A stretch of DNA of 64,000 bases from Cercospora beticola (Eukaryota > Ascomycota > Dothideomycetes > Mycosphaerellales > Mycosphaerellaceae), in assembly GCF_033473495.1 (NCBI RefSeq), contig NC_088941.1, positions 1,240,001 through 1,304,000 of the forward strand, read 5' to 3'. Numbering within the stretch: position 1 is the stretch's first letter; the number at the start of each line of letters is the position of its first letter. A model generated the notes under the pieces. It had not been told where the DNA came from. It did no database searches and was given only the letters and a program-made list of their open reading frames with translations. Positions 54,694 to 64,000 of the stretch are shown in pieces. The position numbers were made by a program, and so were the translations under genes.

Positions 54694-57600
54694 ATGCCGC
54701 CACTACGGCCGACGAAGACGCGTGCTTCGAGCCTGGCGGCTTCTACCGGCCTCCTCATGGCGAGTGGCGTTCTCGGAGCTGGCTTTGACTCGTCGACCAA
54801 CATAGCTGCTTATTGGGTATTACTTCTCCTTTGATGCTCATCACTAACTCACTAATCGATGTCATGATAGGGTCAAAATTCTTACGGACAAGCCAATGGA
54901 CCTCAAGCGCAACAAAGCCTTGCAACGTATTGTGCTGATACTGACGTTGATATCATCCCCCTAGCTTTCATGATACAAATGACGGGGGGCTACAACTCAC
55001 GATACAACACATCTATCAACTCATACTTTGGGCTGAACCAGACGGTCGTGGCGAATGGGTCTGACGATACGACAGCATCAGGTGAGCAAAGAATGGTCGT
55101 GAACTTCGCTAACACAGGGAACAACTGCAGCATCTTTTCAGGAACCGGACTCCTCGACTGTGGAGAAACCATTGGCCAAGACATAACAACTTGCCAGGAA
55201 CAGTACAACAAGACGATTCTGCTGAGCATCGGTGGCGCCACGTACACGGAGGGTGGATTCGCGAGTGAAGATGCTGCCATATCAGCCGCAGAAATGGTCT
55301 GGAGGACTTTCGGTCCAACTGCTGATGGCGCAGAATCTGCATCTCCCGTTGCTGTTCAAGCCGATGCCCTTACAACCTCTCTGTCCGCATCCGATGCTCA
55401 AGCCACCACCGGCACTCAGACCCAGAATGACCTCGATGACAGTTCGCTGTCATCCGATACCATTGATGCTGCCGCCGAGACTGGCACAGCGCAGGCATCC
55501 AGTGCTCAAGCGGCCTCTTCCAGCGCGAATGCCACAGGCCAACAGCAACCTGCAGGCAGCGGCGTTGAATTTGTGACTGGGGACGAGAATCCTGGCTCAG
55601 CGCTCAACCCCTCCGCTACGGCAACGTCGACAGGCAACGATGCAATGGATACAAACACCATTCCAACTGTCAACCCAACCAATGCGGAGGCAGAGGCAGA
55701 CCCAACAGACTCCGCCGCCTCCTCGAATTCCGCTGCCGCCTCAGAATCTGCTGCTGCTCAAGACGCGTCTCTGCTGTCTTTTGTGACTTCGACTGTGTAC
55801 CGCACCTCTACCACGACGGAATTCGCGAGCGGAGCTGCAGCTACCGGCGAGGTCAACGCCGTCGCCAATGCCAATGTTTCCTCGAGCACTGTCGCATCAA
55901 ACTCCTTCGCTAATGTCACTACTGCCCGCCTGAGACGCCGACAAGCCGCTCCAGTTCTCCGACCATTCGGCAACGCAGCTGTTGACGGCTTCGACATTGA
56001 TATCGAGTCTGCAACGCAAAACTTCTTGCCATTTGTCCGACGCCTTCGCGAGCTGATGGACGCCGATGCCAGCAAGCAGTTCTACTTGACAGCTGCACCA
56101 CAGTGTCCTTACCCAGATGCCGCCGTCTCAGATCTTCTCGATAGCGAAGTCAGGTTCGACGCTGTTTTTGTGCAGTTCTACAACAACTACTGCGGCGTGC
56201 AATCCTACACCAACACCTCCGACGCTCAGGCCAATTTCAACTTCGACGCCTGGGATACCTGGGCTAAGAATGCTACATCGCGTTATGCTGCCAACAGCAC
56301 TAGCCTGACCAAGAGACAGTCGTCCGCCGCTCCTGCATCAGTCAAGGTCTTCCTCGGCGTGCCGGGCGGTGTGACTGGAGCTGGATCAGGCTATGCTACT
56401 ATTGAGCAGTTGACGCCCGTTATCGAATACTCGCAGAGGTTTAAGAGTTTCGGCGGTGTAATGGTGTGGGACATCACGCAAGCGAAGGCGAACGAGAAGT
56501 GGTTGCCTGGCGTGAAGCAACTCCTGGTCAACAATCCTAATGGCCGCATGGATGCCATAAATGGTACGGCTATCAACGGACAGGCATCCAATTCCACCCA
56601 GTCCTTGGCCTCTTCTGCTACCGACGCTGCCACCACGGAGTCTGCCAGCGCAGCGTTGTCATCGAACTTGGCAAACTCGACTGTTGCTACATCTAGCGAC
56701 GAGAGCACCGACGCGTCTGAAGCCGATGATTCTGCGTCCTCGTCTGGATCTCTGGATTCTGCTGACGTCTCGGGTGCCAATGCTTCAACTTCTGCGGGTG
56801 CTGATGCAGCTGCGAATACAGACTCTGTCAATGCGGCAGCAACAGATCTGGCCGCCGCCGCCAGTACCTCAGCTTTGGTTGCCTCTGCTGCTGATGGTAC
56901 AGCGGCCACACCAAGTGCTTTTCCAACCGACAATGCCGCTTCCAACGATTCCGCCGCTGCCAGCACCGCCTCGGACTTGGCCGCCACAGCTGCATCGGCA
57001 ACTCTCACTGAATACGTCGCATATGGAGCGACATACACGGCTTCTGTCGTAGCTGGAGCATCGTACACGGATTACCTCGTGGATGGTTCGACCTACAGAG
57101 TTTCTGTGGACGCCGCCGGAGCAACACAGACGGACTTCAACCCAACTGCTGCTACAGACTCTGCAGCAACAGCTACATCGGCAAACGATGCAGCGTTGAA
57201 TGGCACAGTGGCAAATGCTTCGGCAGCGAATGCCACCGCAACCAACGCGTCCGCAGCGAATGGTACAGCAGCGAATGCTTTGGCGGCAACGGCTTCAGCA
57301 GCGACTCTAACGGAGTATGTCACTAATGGTCAAACGTACACGGCATCCGTCGTGGCTGGAGCCTCGTACACCGACTATGTCGCCAACGGAGCAACCTATA
57401 GAGTCTCCGTCGACGCCGCTGGAGTAACACAGACGGATTACAACCCGGCTGCCGCCACCGATGCTGCGGCCACAGCTACATCAGCCAACGTTGCTGCAGT
57501 GAATGGTACAGCGGCGACCGCCTCGGTAGCGACAGCTTCAGCTGCGACACTCACGGAATATGTTGCGAATGGTCAGACATATACGGCGTCCGTCGTAGCT

Positions 57601-58206
57601 GGAGCATCCTATACTGATTACGTCGCCGATGGGTCAACGTACAGACAGTCTGTCGATGCTGCTGGAGCAACCCAAACGCAAGTCCTCGCAGCTGGCGCCA
57701 CAGCCGCATCGATCACGGAGTACGTCGCATACGGAACAACTTTTACCGCTTCTGTAGTGACAGGAGCTACTTTTACCGAATACGTCGCTGGCGGATCTAC
57801 TTACCGAGAATACGTCGATACCGCAGGAGCAACCCAGACCGAATTTGTCGATGCCGCGGGAGCCACATACAGTGGTTATGCGGTTGTCGCTGGAGCGACT
57901 TACACCGAATACTTTGACGCCGCCGATGCTACCGCGACCTCCCCGAATAATGTTCTGGTCGCATCTAATACTAACCTTGCAGTTCCCCTTTCTATTTCCC
58001 CCGCTTCGACCCCGACCCTCGCTGCCGGCGCTGCTGCAGCTCCCGTGAACGCGGCTGATCCGAATGCCGTGGCTGTGGCTGAGACTGTTGCTGCTCCTGC
58101 GGCTTCGCCTGTGGCTGTTGGACCTAATGGTGTGTGGAATGAGTATCCGGATGGTAGTGCGAGATGGGAAGATGGGAGGAGGATGCAGATGACTTGGAGG
58201 GCTTGA
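54694..58206 (+). CDS. GH18 class III chitinase, giant, with interrupted catalytic domain
   Basis: Two exons, 54,694-54,816 and 54,871-58,206, with a 54 bp intron; 1,152 residues. The signal peptide (about 1-31) leads into GFDSSTNIAAYWGQNSYGQ, the class III chitinase start, joined correctly by the splice. LLSIGGATYTEGGF and the catalytic DGFDIDIE (residues 413-420, acid Glu 420) are intact, as are QFYNNYCGV and MVWDITQA. Between WRTFGP (about 185-190) and LRPFGNAAVDG (about 403) lies a Ser/Ala/Thr-rich insertion of about 210 residues that ordinary members lack. A C-terminal region of more than 550 residues is Ser/Ala/Asn-rich with tandem repeats. RLRRRQ and LTKRQ inside the barrel look like kexin sites. 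Probably cell-wall or secreted. Confidence 0.9.
57000..57920 (+). repeat. Tandem protein repeats in chitinase tail
   Basis: Four imperfect repeats start at about 57,000, 57,302, 57,543 and 57,705. Each has the pattern TEYVxxGxTYTASVVAGASY followed by a TYR-SVDAAGxTQT segment. The first three are separated by Ala/Thr/Asn spacers that vary in length; the fourth follows almost directly. Confidence 0.8.
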
Positions 58207-58832
58207 GTATGATGATATGATGTATGAATGAAGGGACAACGATGTATGATGAACGATGAGTGTTATGGTATGAGCGACGATAAAACGACAAAAGAGGTGG
58301 AGTGATGGGATGAATGGTAATGAATTGGCACGAAGGAATGTAATGACTGGTCGCATGGACGGGCACGGAGGTTGTGGATTGTATTTGCATGGATTCGGAG
58401 TTCATGGACTGGTCGGTTGCATAGGGCACGGAGTTTGGATGGCAAATTTGAATGGTTTAAACAATGGAGTACCACCCTTCCACTTTCTTCTTCCTTTCGG
58501 CATGATCTGGTGTGATGGCGGTTGCGTCTACTCTTGGTCTCTTTCCCACTCTCGTCCCTTTTGGTTTTTTCCTTGTTCATGCCAGGTGTAGAGCATCAAC
58601 TATAGTTGAAGAGGCAATGACGATGGCTAAAGTGTATCATTCAATGCTAGCCAGTGAGCGACCTTCGAGCACCGTGAAGGACGATATGAAATGAGGACGG
58701 GCGAGGATTGTAGGGTTTCAGAAGCGGCTCAAGCAGATCATCAAGTTGAGAGATATAGGAAAAGAGAATGCTTGAGAGCACTCGATGTCTTTCGCTCCTC
58801 TATCTACCTAATATGTAGAAGGCAGGTTTTGT
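58207..58832. other. Convergent 3' region
   Basis: About 630 bp between the chitinase and RINT1 stop codons, beginning with ATGA-rich simple sequence. No gene seen. Confidence 0.4.
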
Positions 58833-61340
58833 CTAACTCGATATCTCCACTCTCTGCCTCAGAATCGCTCGCGCATCCTGTTCACTCAATGTGTCTAAGC
58901 CCAACTGCTCCAACACGAGTCTTGCGCTCTCGTTGTTCATGAACACTAGTCTCTCCGCTTGGAAGAGACTCATCGATTTCGAGCCATCCGCCGCATCCCT
59001 TGGGGAAGATGGAGTGCCATCAACGCCATCGGCATTGTCGTCATCGCCCCAAGCAGCAGTCTCGTCATCATCGGCATCATCAATGTTGCCCTCAGGAGAA
59101 GCGATCTGTACACGCGGTATCTCCCCTCTGACGGGTAAACTCAATAATGTCACACCTTCGAGCAATCTCCGCAGGCCGATTTGCGCTTGTCCGGTGCCCA
59201 TGTATCGATCAATGACATTGCATAATGCTCCGAGGTCTGTTGTGAGTTGGGTCGCGCCGGCAGTTGAGAACGCAGATTTGCCCTGTAAGACGTAACCCCA
59301 GATATAAGTCTCGATGGCATGGCAAACTTGTCGTCCGATTCGTCGTAGAGGCGCTTTGCCAAGAGCTTTGCGCAGGAAAGCAAAGTACTCAGTTAACAGG
59401 TTGAGCGCAGGGTCCAGTTCGGCGGAAGAAGCAGAGCTGGTAGAGCTAGACAAGGATGCCCACGTGTTGACTGCACTGTAAGGTTTGAGTGCTTGTTGGA
59501 CATCATACTTCAGTGTCTCAATGAGGACGTTTTCGCTTCTGGCACGAAGGCGGTGGTAGCTCGAGGCAGTTTCATCGAACAGAGCTCCTTCTAGGCCACC
59601 TTCGTTTTCGGCGCCGAGTGCGGAGCTCGTCTTCTGCTGGAGTTCAGACCAGCTACCGATCCTGTTATTGGCAGTCTCGGTGCTCTTGTGGCGATTGTTC
59701 ATCTCGTCCCAGAGCTCCAGAAAGAAGAGATCGTCGCTCCAGTCACGCATGGCGCGTTCCAGGTAATCTGCAGAGCCGAAAATTCTACAAAGTCGGTCGA
59801 GACCCTTGACACCTTGGAGATCTGCCAGCTGCTCCTTAGACACGTTGGCCATAGTACGACCGAGAGTGGAAGTCATGCTGGAATATGCATCCAAGGCTTG
59901 CTGCAAGCGGCCGTGGTAGGTATCGAAAATGTGGATCTGGATATCGATGAGGAAACGTACGCGTTGACTGTAGCTAGAGAGATAACGATAGCGGCCAGTG
60001 ATTGTTTCGAGAAGATCATTGAGACGGACGGCGGCCTTGCTGGGTGTGGTTGCTCCCGCGCTCACTGCATCATGGTCGAGCTCGCCAGCGTCAGAAGAGT
60101 CAATAATGTTCTGGTAGCGGGTCAAGGCGAAATCGCGTTCGAAGGAAAGCCACTGATCGAAGTAGTTGCAGGTCTCGAGAAGGAAGTAGGACAGGCCACG
60201 CCAGATCAGCGCCGGCGAAGAGGGAGAGTATGAGTAGTCGTCTTTAATGACGTTGTCAAAGCGGATCACTTCTTGCACCAGATTGCTGAAGAGGCCGGGC
60301 TGGGAGGTGGATTGGCGGGCTACATTTTCCAGCTTGTCCTGCAGCATGGGAAGAAGAGCGGTGATCAAGGCGGAGATGGCATCGATATACGCAGGCGTGA
60401 AGGCAAGGTCCGTGCGGCCAAAGTGCTTGAGCAAGAGGGGTTGCAGGTTGTCTTGAACAAAGCTCGAGCATTCAGCGATCAGTTCGAGGACGTGGTTCAG
60501 GAAGATTTCAGGCTTGTCAAGTCGGTTCGTGGGCCGGTTGCCGGAGAAGTGGTAATCGAAGCGTTGCTCAAGAGGGTGGACGAGCACTTCGAACGGCAGG
60601 AGTGGAGGCGGATCGTCCTTTTGCTGCTTCTGCTCTCGGGCTTCCAGTTCGGGCTTCTGCAGATCCAGCAACCTGCCGATGATAGTCTGCCACTCCTGCT
60701 CCAACGCGAGAGGCACGTGGCCTTTGGTCTTCGGCCAGTTCATCTTCTGCAGCGTTTTCTCCAGGTTGGCCGCAATGGCCGTGCGAACGGTGCCTCGTAG
60801 GTCTTTGACTGCACGCTGAATGTGATCGATCAGATGCGGGGCTGCACCTTCCGTGGCATCGTGTAGTGCTTCCAGACCTGCCGCCAGCTGCTGCAGCTGC
60901 TTATACGGCGCGAGTGCGGCATCATCGTCCTTTCCGAGTTGTGCCAGACATTCACCCTTCAATCGGTCGACTTCGTTCAGCAACTCCACGTATCCTGCCG
61001 CCATGTCCAACTTTCGCAGCTTGGCCATAGTCGCCTCGAATGTGACGACAGCATCGTCGCTGGTGTCCGACTGGGTGATGATCTGTAGTCGGAGATCGAT
61101 ATCGCTCTGCTCTTGCTGGAATGTCTGCACCGAAGCATGAAGGGACGACTTGTGGGATTCGTAGGTCCGCGTGGCCTCGTCGTGGTCTCGCTTCGCATCT
61201 TCGAGCTGGCGCTTCAACAAGTCCTGCTGTTCCTGGACCGTGGCCAGCAACGCATCCAGCGAGTCGAGATCAGCAGCTGACTGCAACTTGTCATCCAGGT
61301 AGTCCTGCACTCGAGTGTCGGCGTCCATGGTGCCAGCCAA
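58833..61340 (-). CDS. RINT1 / Tip20-family vesicle tethering protein
   Basis: Single exon, 835 residues from the ATG at 61,340; another ATG four codons in is possible. Residues about 25-100 form a heptad-rich coiled coil (LLATVQEQQDLLKRQLEDAK). The family landmark HPLEQRFDYHFSGNRPTNRL with DKPE follows at about residue 270, and the C-terminal half is all-helical (FDQWLSFERDFALTRYQNII, FFLELWDEMN). RINT1/Tip20 is a subunit of the Dsl1 (NRZ) complex, which tethers Golgi-derived COPI vesicles at the ER. An acidic low-complexity insert (DDADDDETAAWGDDDNADG) lies near the C-terminus. It is divergent from the RdRP gene with 152 bp between starts. Confidence 0.88.
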   Translation of the reverse strand: MAGTMDADTRVQDYLDDKLQSAADLDSLDALLATVQEQQDLLKRQLEDAKRDHDEATRTYESHKSSLHASVQTFQQEQSDIDLRLQIITQSDTSDDAVVTFEATMAKLRKLDMAAGYVELLNEVDRLKGECLAQLGKDDDAALAPYKQLQQLAAGLEALHDATEGAAPHLIDHIQRAVKDLRGTVRTAIAANLEKTLQKMNWPKTKGHVPLALEQEWQTIIGRLLDLQKPELEAREQKQQKDDPPPLLPFEVLVHPLEQRFDYHFSGNRPTNRLDKPEIFLNHVLELIAECSSFVQDNLQPLLLKHFGRTDLAFTPAYIDAISALITALLPMLQDKLENVARQSTSQPGLFSNLVQEVIRFDNVIKDDYSYSPSSPALIWRGLSYFLLETCNYFDQWLSFERDFALTRYQNIIDSSDAGELDHDAVSAGATTPSKAAVRLNDLLETITGRYRYLSSYSQRVRFLIDIQIHIFDTYHGRLQQALDAYSSMTSTLGRTMANVSKEQLADLQGVKGLDRLCRIFGSADYLERAMRDWSDDLFFLELWDEMNNRHKSTETANNRIGSWSELQQKTSSALGAENEGGLEGALFDETASSYHRLRARSENVLIETLKYDVQQALKPYSAVNTWASLSSSTSSASSAELDPALNLLTEYFAFLRKALGKAPLRRIGRQVCHAIETYIWGYVLQGKSAFSTAGATQLTTDLGALCNVIDRYMGTGQAQIGLRRLLEGVTLLSLPVRGEIPRVQIASPEGNIDDADDDETAAWGDDDNADGVDGTPSSPRDAADGSKSMSLFQAERLVFMNNESARLVLEQLGLDTLSEQDARAILRQRVEISS

Positions 61341-61492
61341 TTCACCAGCGTCAGTGTTTCAAAAGGACTGCCGTCTTCACATGTTGACAGCTTGGAGGTG
61401 TGAAAGTTGGTCGCGGCTGCTGATTGGCTGTACAAGCGAGGCGCCCTCCACTCCACTTCCACCTTCACGCACCGCAACTGACATCGCCCCTC

Positions 61493-64000
61493 ATGGACAT
61501 CTACGTGTCCAGTCTCCCCAGCACCATCACTCATCGCGAGCTGGAACGCACTTTCGACAGGCCGCTGAAGCAGTGCGGCGTACATCAGTTCCACATCGAG
61601 AAATTCCGAGGCAAACCGAGTGCCAATATCACTGTCCTCGATGTCAATGCGGGCGAAGCCTTTCTCAAGGCCTTTGGGACCAATCGCAATCGACGTCCTC
61701 TGCTCCCTCTTCGCTATGGCAACAAGCAGTTGCACATTGCAAAGAGTCGCAATGAGCCAAGCGACTTCTCTCTGCGTGCTCTGATGCATGAGCAGACAAT
61801 ACAGCTGCAGAAGCCCAAACCAGCCCCAGAAGCCGCCCAGCCCAAGGCCAGCAACGAGTTCCTCTGCGATGTTCTGCAATGCGGCAACTGGGAATCCTCC
61901 AAAGACGCTCGTCTCCGAAGCCAACCAAAGCTCATCTTCATCACCCACGCCTCTCATCACGTCTCCGGCAAGGTCATCTTTGGTCGTCGAGAAGCACGTA
62001 TCATCTTGGATGTTACAGGCACCCTCAAACACCGCGTCGATATTCCTTACCAGGACTGCCACGACATCGTGCTTGGCACGTCCGATTTTCCCTCTGTGAC
62101 CTTCACCTGCTATACTGCACCAAAGATGTATGAATTCGACATGTTCGACGACCACGATGGCCTTGGTACTCTGCTCGCACAGATGGCCGCAGCCAATCTC
62201 GGGAACCGCACGCCACAGCAGACCAACCAGCCAGCAAGAAAGCACCGTATCTCCTCTCTGAACCCCGCACATGCACGCGCCGTCGGCCATTGTTTCGTCT
62301 ACAGGATCGGACTGCGTGATAGAACCAAGCTGTCCAACATCCGAACGATCGTGTCCCGCAGTGAGAAGTGCGCTGTCCTCGGCCTGAAGACGGCCGTGGA
62401 CATCCCACGGGAGACCATGGATGCAGCTTTCACTCGCCTCAATCACGAGCTTTCTGACCAGAGCAGATATGGTAACCGACCTTTTCAACTCCTCTTCCAG
62501 ATCGACCGGCTGGCGCGAAACGGATTTCTGCCACCGGACAAAGTCGCAGATCTGCTGCCACGCATATCCAGAATCCACAGGGCGCACGGCTTGCACGAGA
62601 CTGTTTCTGGACTGCGTCTGTTCGCTCGAAATCTACCGATGCCAGGCCCAGAGTCTCAAGCTCAAGACTTCTCTATCGGTGCTCTCGAAGAAATGCTGGA
62701 AACCTGTGTCGCCGGCTATGATGCGTATGCGCCTGACAACCCCTACGAATTGGCAAAGCGCTACAGTCATATCAACCTCATCCACAAGGTCATCATCACA
62801 CCAACGTCTATTCGACTAGCAGGGCCTGAACCGGAACCAACCAATCGCGTCTTGCGACAGTATTCCGACAAGACGGATCACTTCGTCAGAGTCCTGTTTC
62901 AAGAAGAGTCTGGTGGCAGAGTAAGCCACGACTGGAACAGCAATTACAGTCGAATTTATCACGAACGCGTCAAAGGCATCCTTGATAACAGTATCCTCAT
63001 CGCTGGCAAGGCTTTCTCTTTTTTGGGTTTCTCGCACTCGTCATTGCGCAGTCAGTCATGTTGGTTCATGGCTCCCTTCGTCAGAGATGGCACTCTCATG
63101 CTCGCGGAGCATGTCCTCAAAGCGCTCGGGGACTTTTCGAAGATCCGTACTCCCGCGAAATGTGCCGCCCGTATTGGCCAGAACTTCACCGATACCAACA
63201 CGAGTGTGCGCATAGAGCAGGAGCAAGTCTTCAAACTCGATATGGTTGTACGGAATGGTCGTGATTTTGCAGATGGCGCAGGCACAATCTCATTGGACCT
63301 GCTGCGAGAGGTGTGGCAGCGTTATGGTACGAAGCGGATGCTGAAGCCTACAGCTTTGCAAATTCGGTTTCAAGGCGCAAAGGGCATGGTCGCTCTGGAC
63401 TCCCGGCTGCGTGGCAAACGCCTGATGCTACGGGACAACATGACAAAATACATCACCGAGTCAGTGTGGGATTTTGAGATCTGCGGCGCGGCATTTCGTC
63501 CGCTTCCTATGATTCTCAACCGACAGTTCATCAAGATCCTTGAAGGTGAGTGCTCCACACGCACCACTCAACCAGTTGTATTGACACAGTGATGACAGAT
63601 CTTCTGGTGCCACTGGAAGCGTTCACGACGCTACAAGACGCAGCAATGCGGCGACTGAAAATGATGACGCAGTCTTCAATCAATACCGGCCACTTCTTGG
63701 ATGAGGTCTCGCACAGCAAGGCCAGTGGCTTGCCCATGTTGATTCGATACCTGGGCCAGATCGGACTCGACTACCACACCGACGAATTCTTGTACAAGGC
63801 CGTGGAGCTCGCAGTGATCGCTGAACTTCGTGACATCAAGCAGTAAGTGCATCTCAGAATCATCGCTGCAAGGCATTCTTTCATCCGCAACTACAGATGG
63901 TCGGCCGCTCAAAGGCTTGACCTCGAGCAAAAGTCCGCTGCAAAAGCCCCTCTGATACCCAATTGCCCTTCCTCCGCCGGCAATTATGAAAGCAGTGCAA
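61493..64000 (+). CDS. RNA-dependent RNA polymerase (RNA silencing), cut by window end
   Basis: Exons 61,493-63,545, 63,590-63,842 and 63,897 onward, with introns of 44 and 54 bp; about 803 residues are visible. The start at 61,493 begins an RRM-like segment (MDIYVSSLPSTITHRELERT); an ATG at 61,424 is alternative. The later part has cellular RdRP family features: DHFVRVLFQEESG, FSFLGFSHSSLRSQSCWF, NMTKYITESVWDFEICG and LMPRTLNRQ-like LPMILNRQFIKILE. The catalytic DxDGD motif lies beyond the window. Such enzymes (QDE-1, SAD-1 and relatives) make double-stranded RNA for quelling or meiotic silencing; which class cannot be decided from this part. Confidence 0.92.

Overview
The window looks like a piece of a filamentous ascomycete genome (Pezizomycotina, probably Dothideomycetes; lower rank not resolved). 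The evidence is short 44-74 bp GT-AG introns with CTAAC/CTGAC branch points, the families present (HET domain, DUF7730/F-box-like proteins, Dal5-type MFS transporter, GH105, GH18 class III chitinase, a eukaryotic RNA-dependent RNA polymerase), and a 14 kb repeat island carrying the strand-symmetric C-to-T signature of repeat-induced point mutation (RIP).

Layout. Positions 1-14,230 are an AT-rich, geneless RIP island: two copies of a LINE (minus strand, about 1-3,990 and 8,920-13,960) flank a dead Ty1/copia element (plus strand, about 4,080-6,920), a probable LINE 3' fragment and an unclassified CpG-retaining repeat. The sequence changes abruptly to ordinary composition near 14.23 kb. From there to the right edge the window is gene-dense: GH105 hydrolase, MFS permease, a small membrane protein, a DUF7730 protein, a tandem tRNA-like array (21.3-22.7 kb), mitochondrial ClpP and a divergent mitochondrial protein, an ASPM/Sha1-like spindle protein, GAR1, an NSUN-type m5C methyltransferase, a second DUF7730 protein, a secreted VanY/M15-like protein, a HET protein, a LITAF-like protein, a second small-RNA array (38.8-39.9 kb), OXR1/TLDc, a cytochrome P450, a stretch of small secreted cysteine-rich genes (44.6-50.6 kb) around a frameshifted C2H2 gene, a WW protein, a giant chitinase with an interrupted catalytic barrel, the Dsl1-complex subunit RINT1/Tip20, and an RNA-dependent RNA polymerase that runs off the end.

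The most unusual content is non-coding. Two families of apparent RNA polymerase III genes are present. Family R (five copies: one at 14.6 kb, four in tandem at 38.87-39.87 kb) encodes 70-84 nt RNAs closed by a GGGAAG/CTTCCC stem, with compensated internal hairpins, a T-run terminator, and a B-box-like element 29-44 bp after the terminator, as in the yeast U6 gene. Family U (four copies plus a decayed half copy, 21.3-22.7 kb) has tRNA 5' and 3' halves with A and B boxes and a T-run terminator, but 100-150 nt of structured, rapidly diverging sequence where the anticodon loop should be. I cannot assign either family to a known RNA.

Gene models were spliced by eye; starts and small exons are less certain than domain calls. 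RIP (DNA-level) and the RdRP (RNA silencing) both relate to repeat defence, but nothing in the sequence links them beyond proximity.
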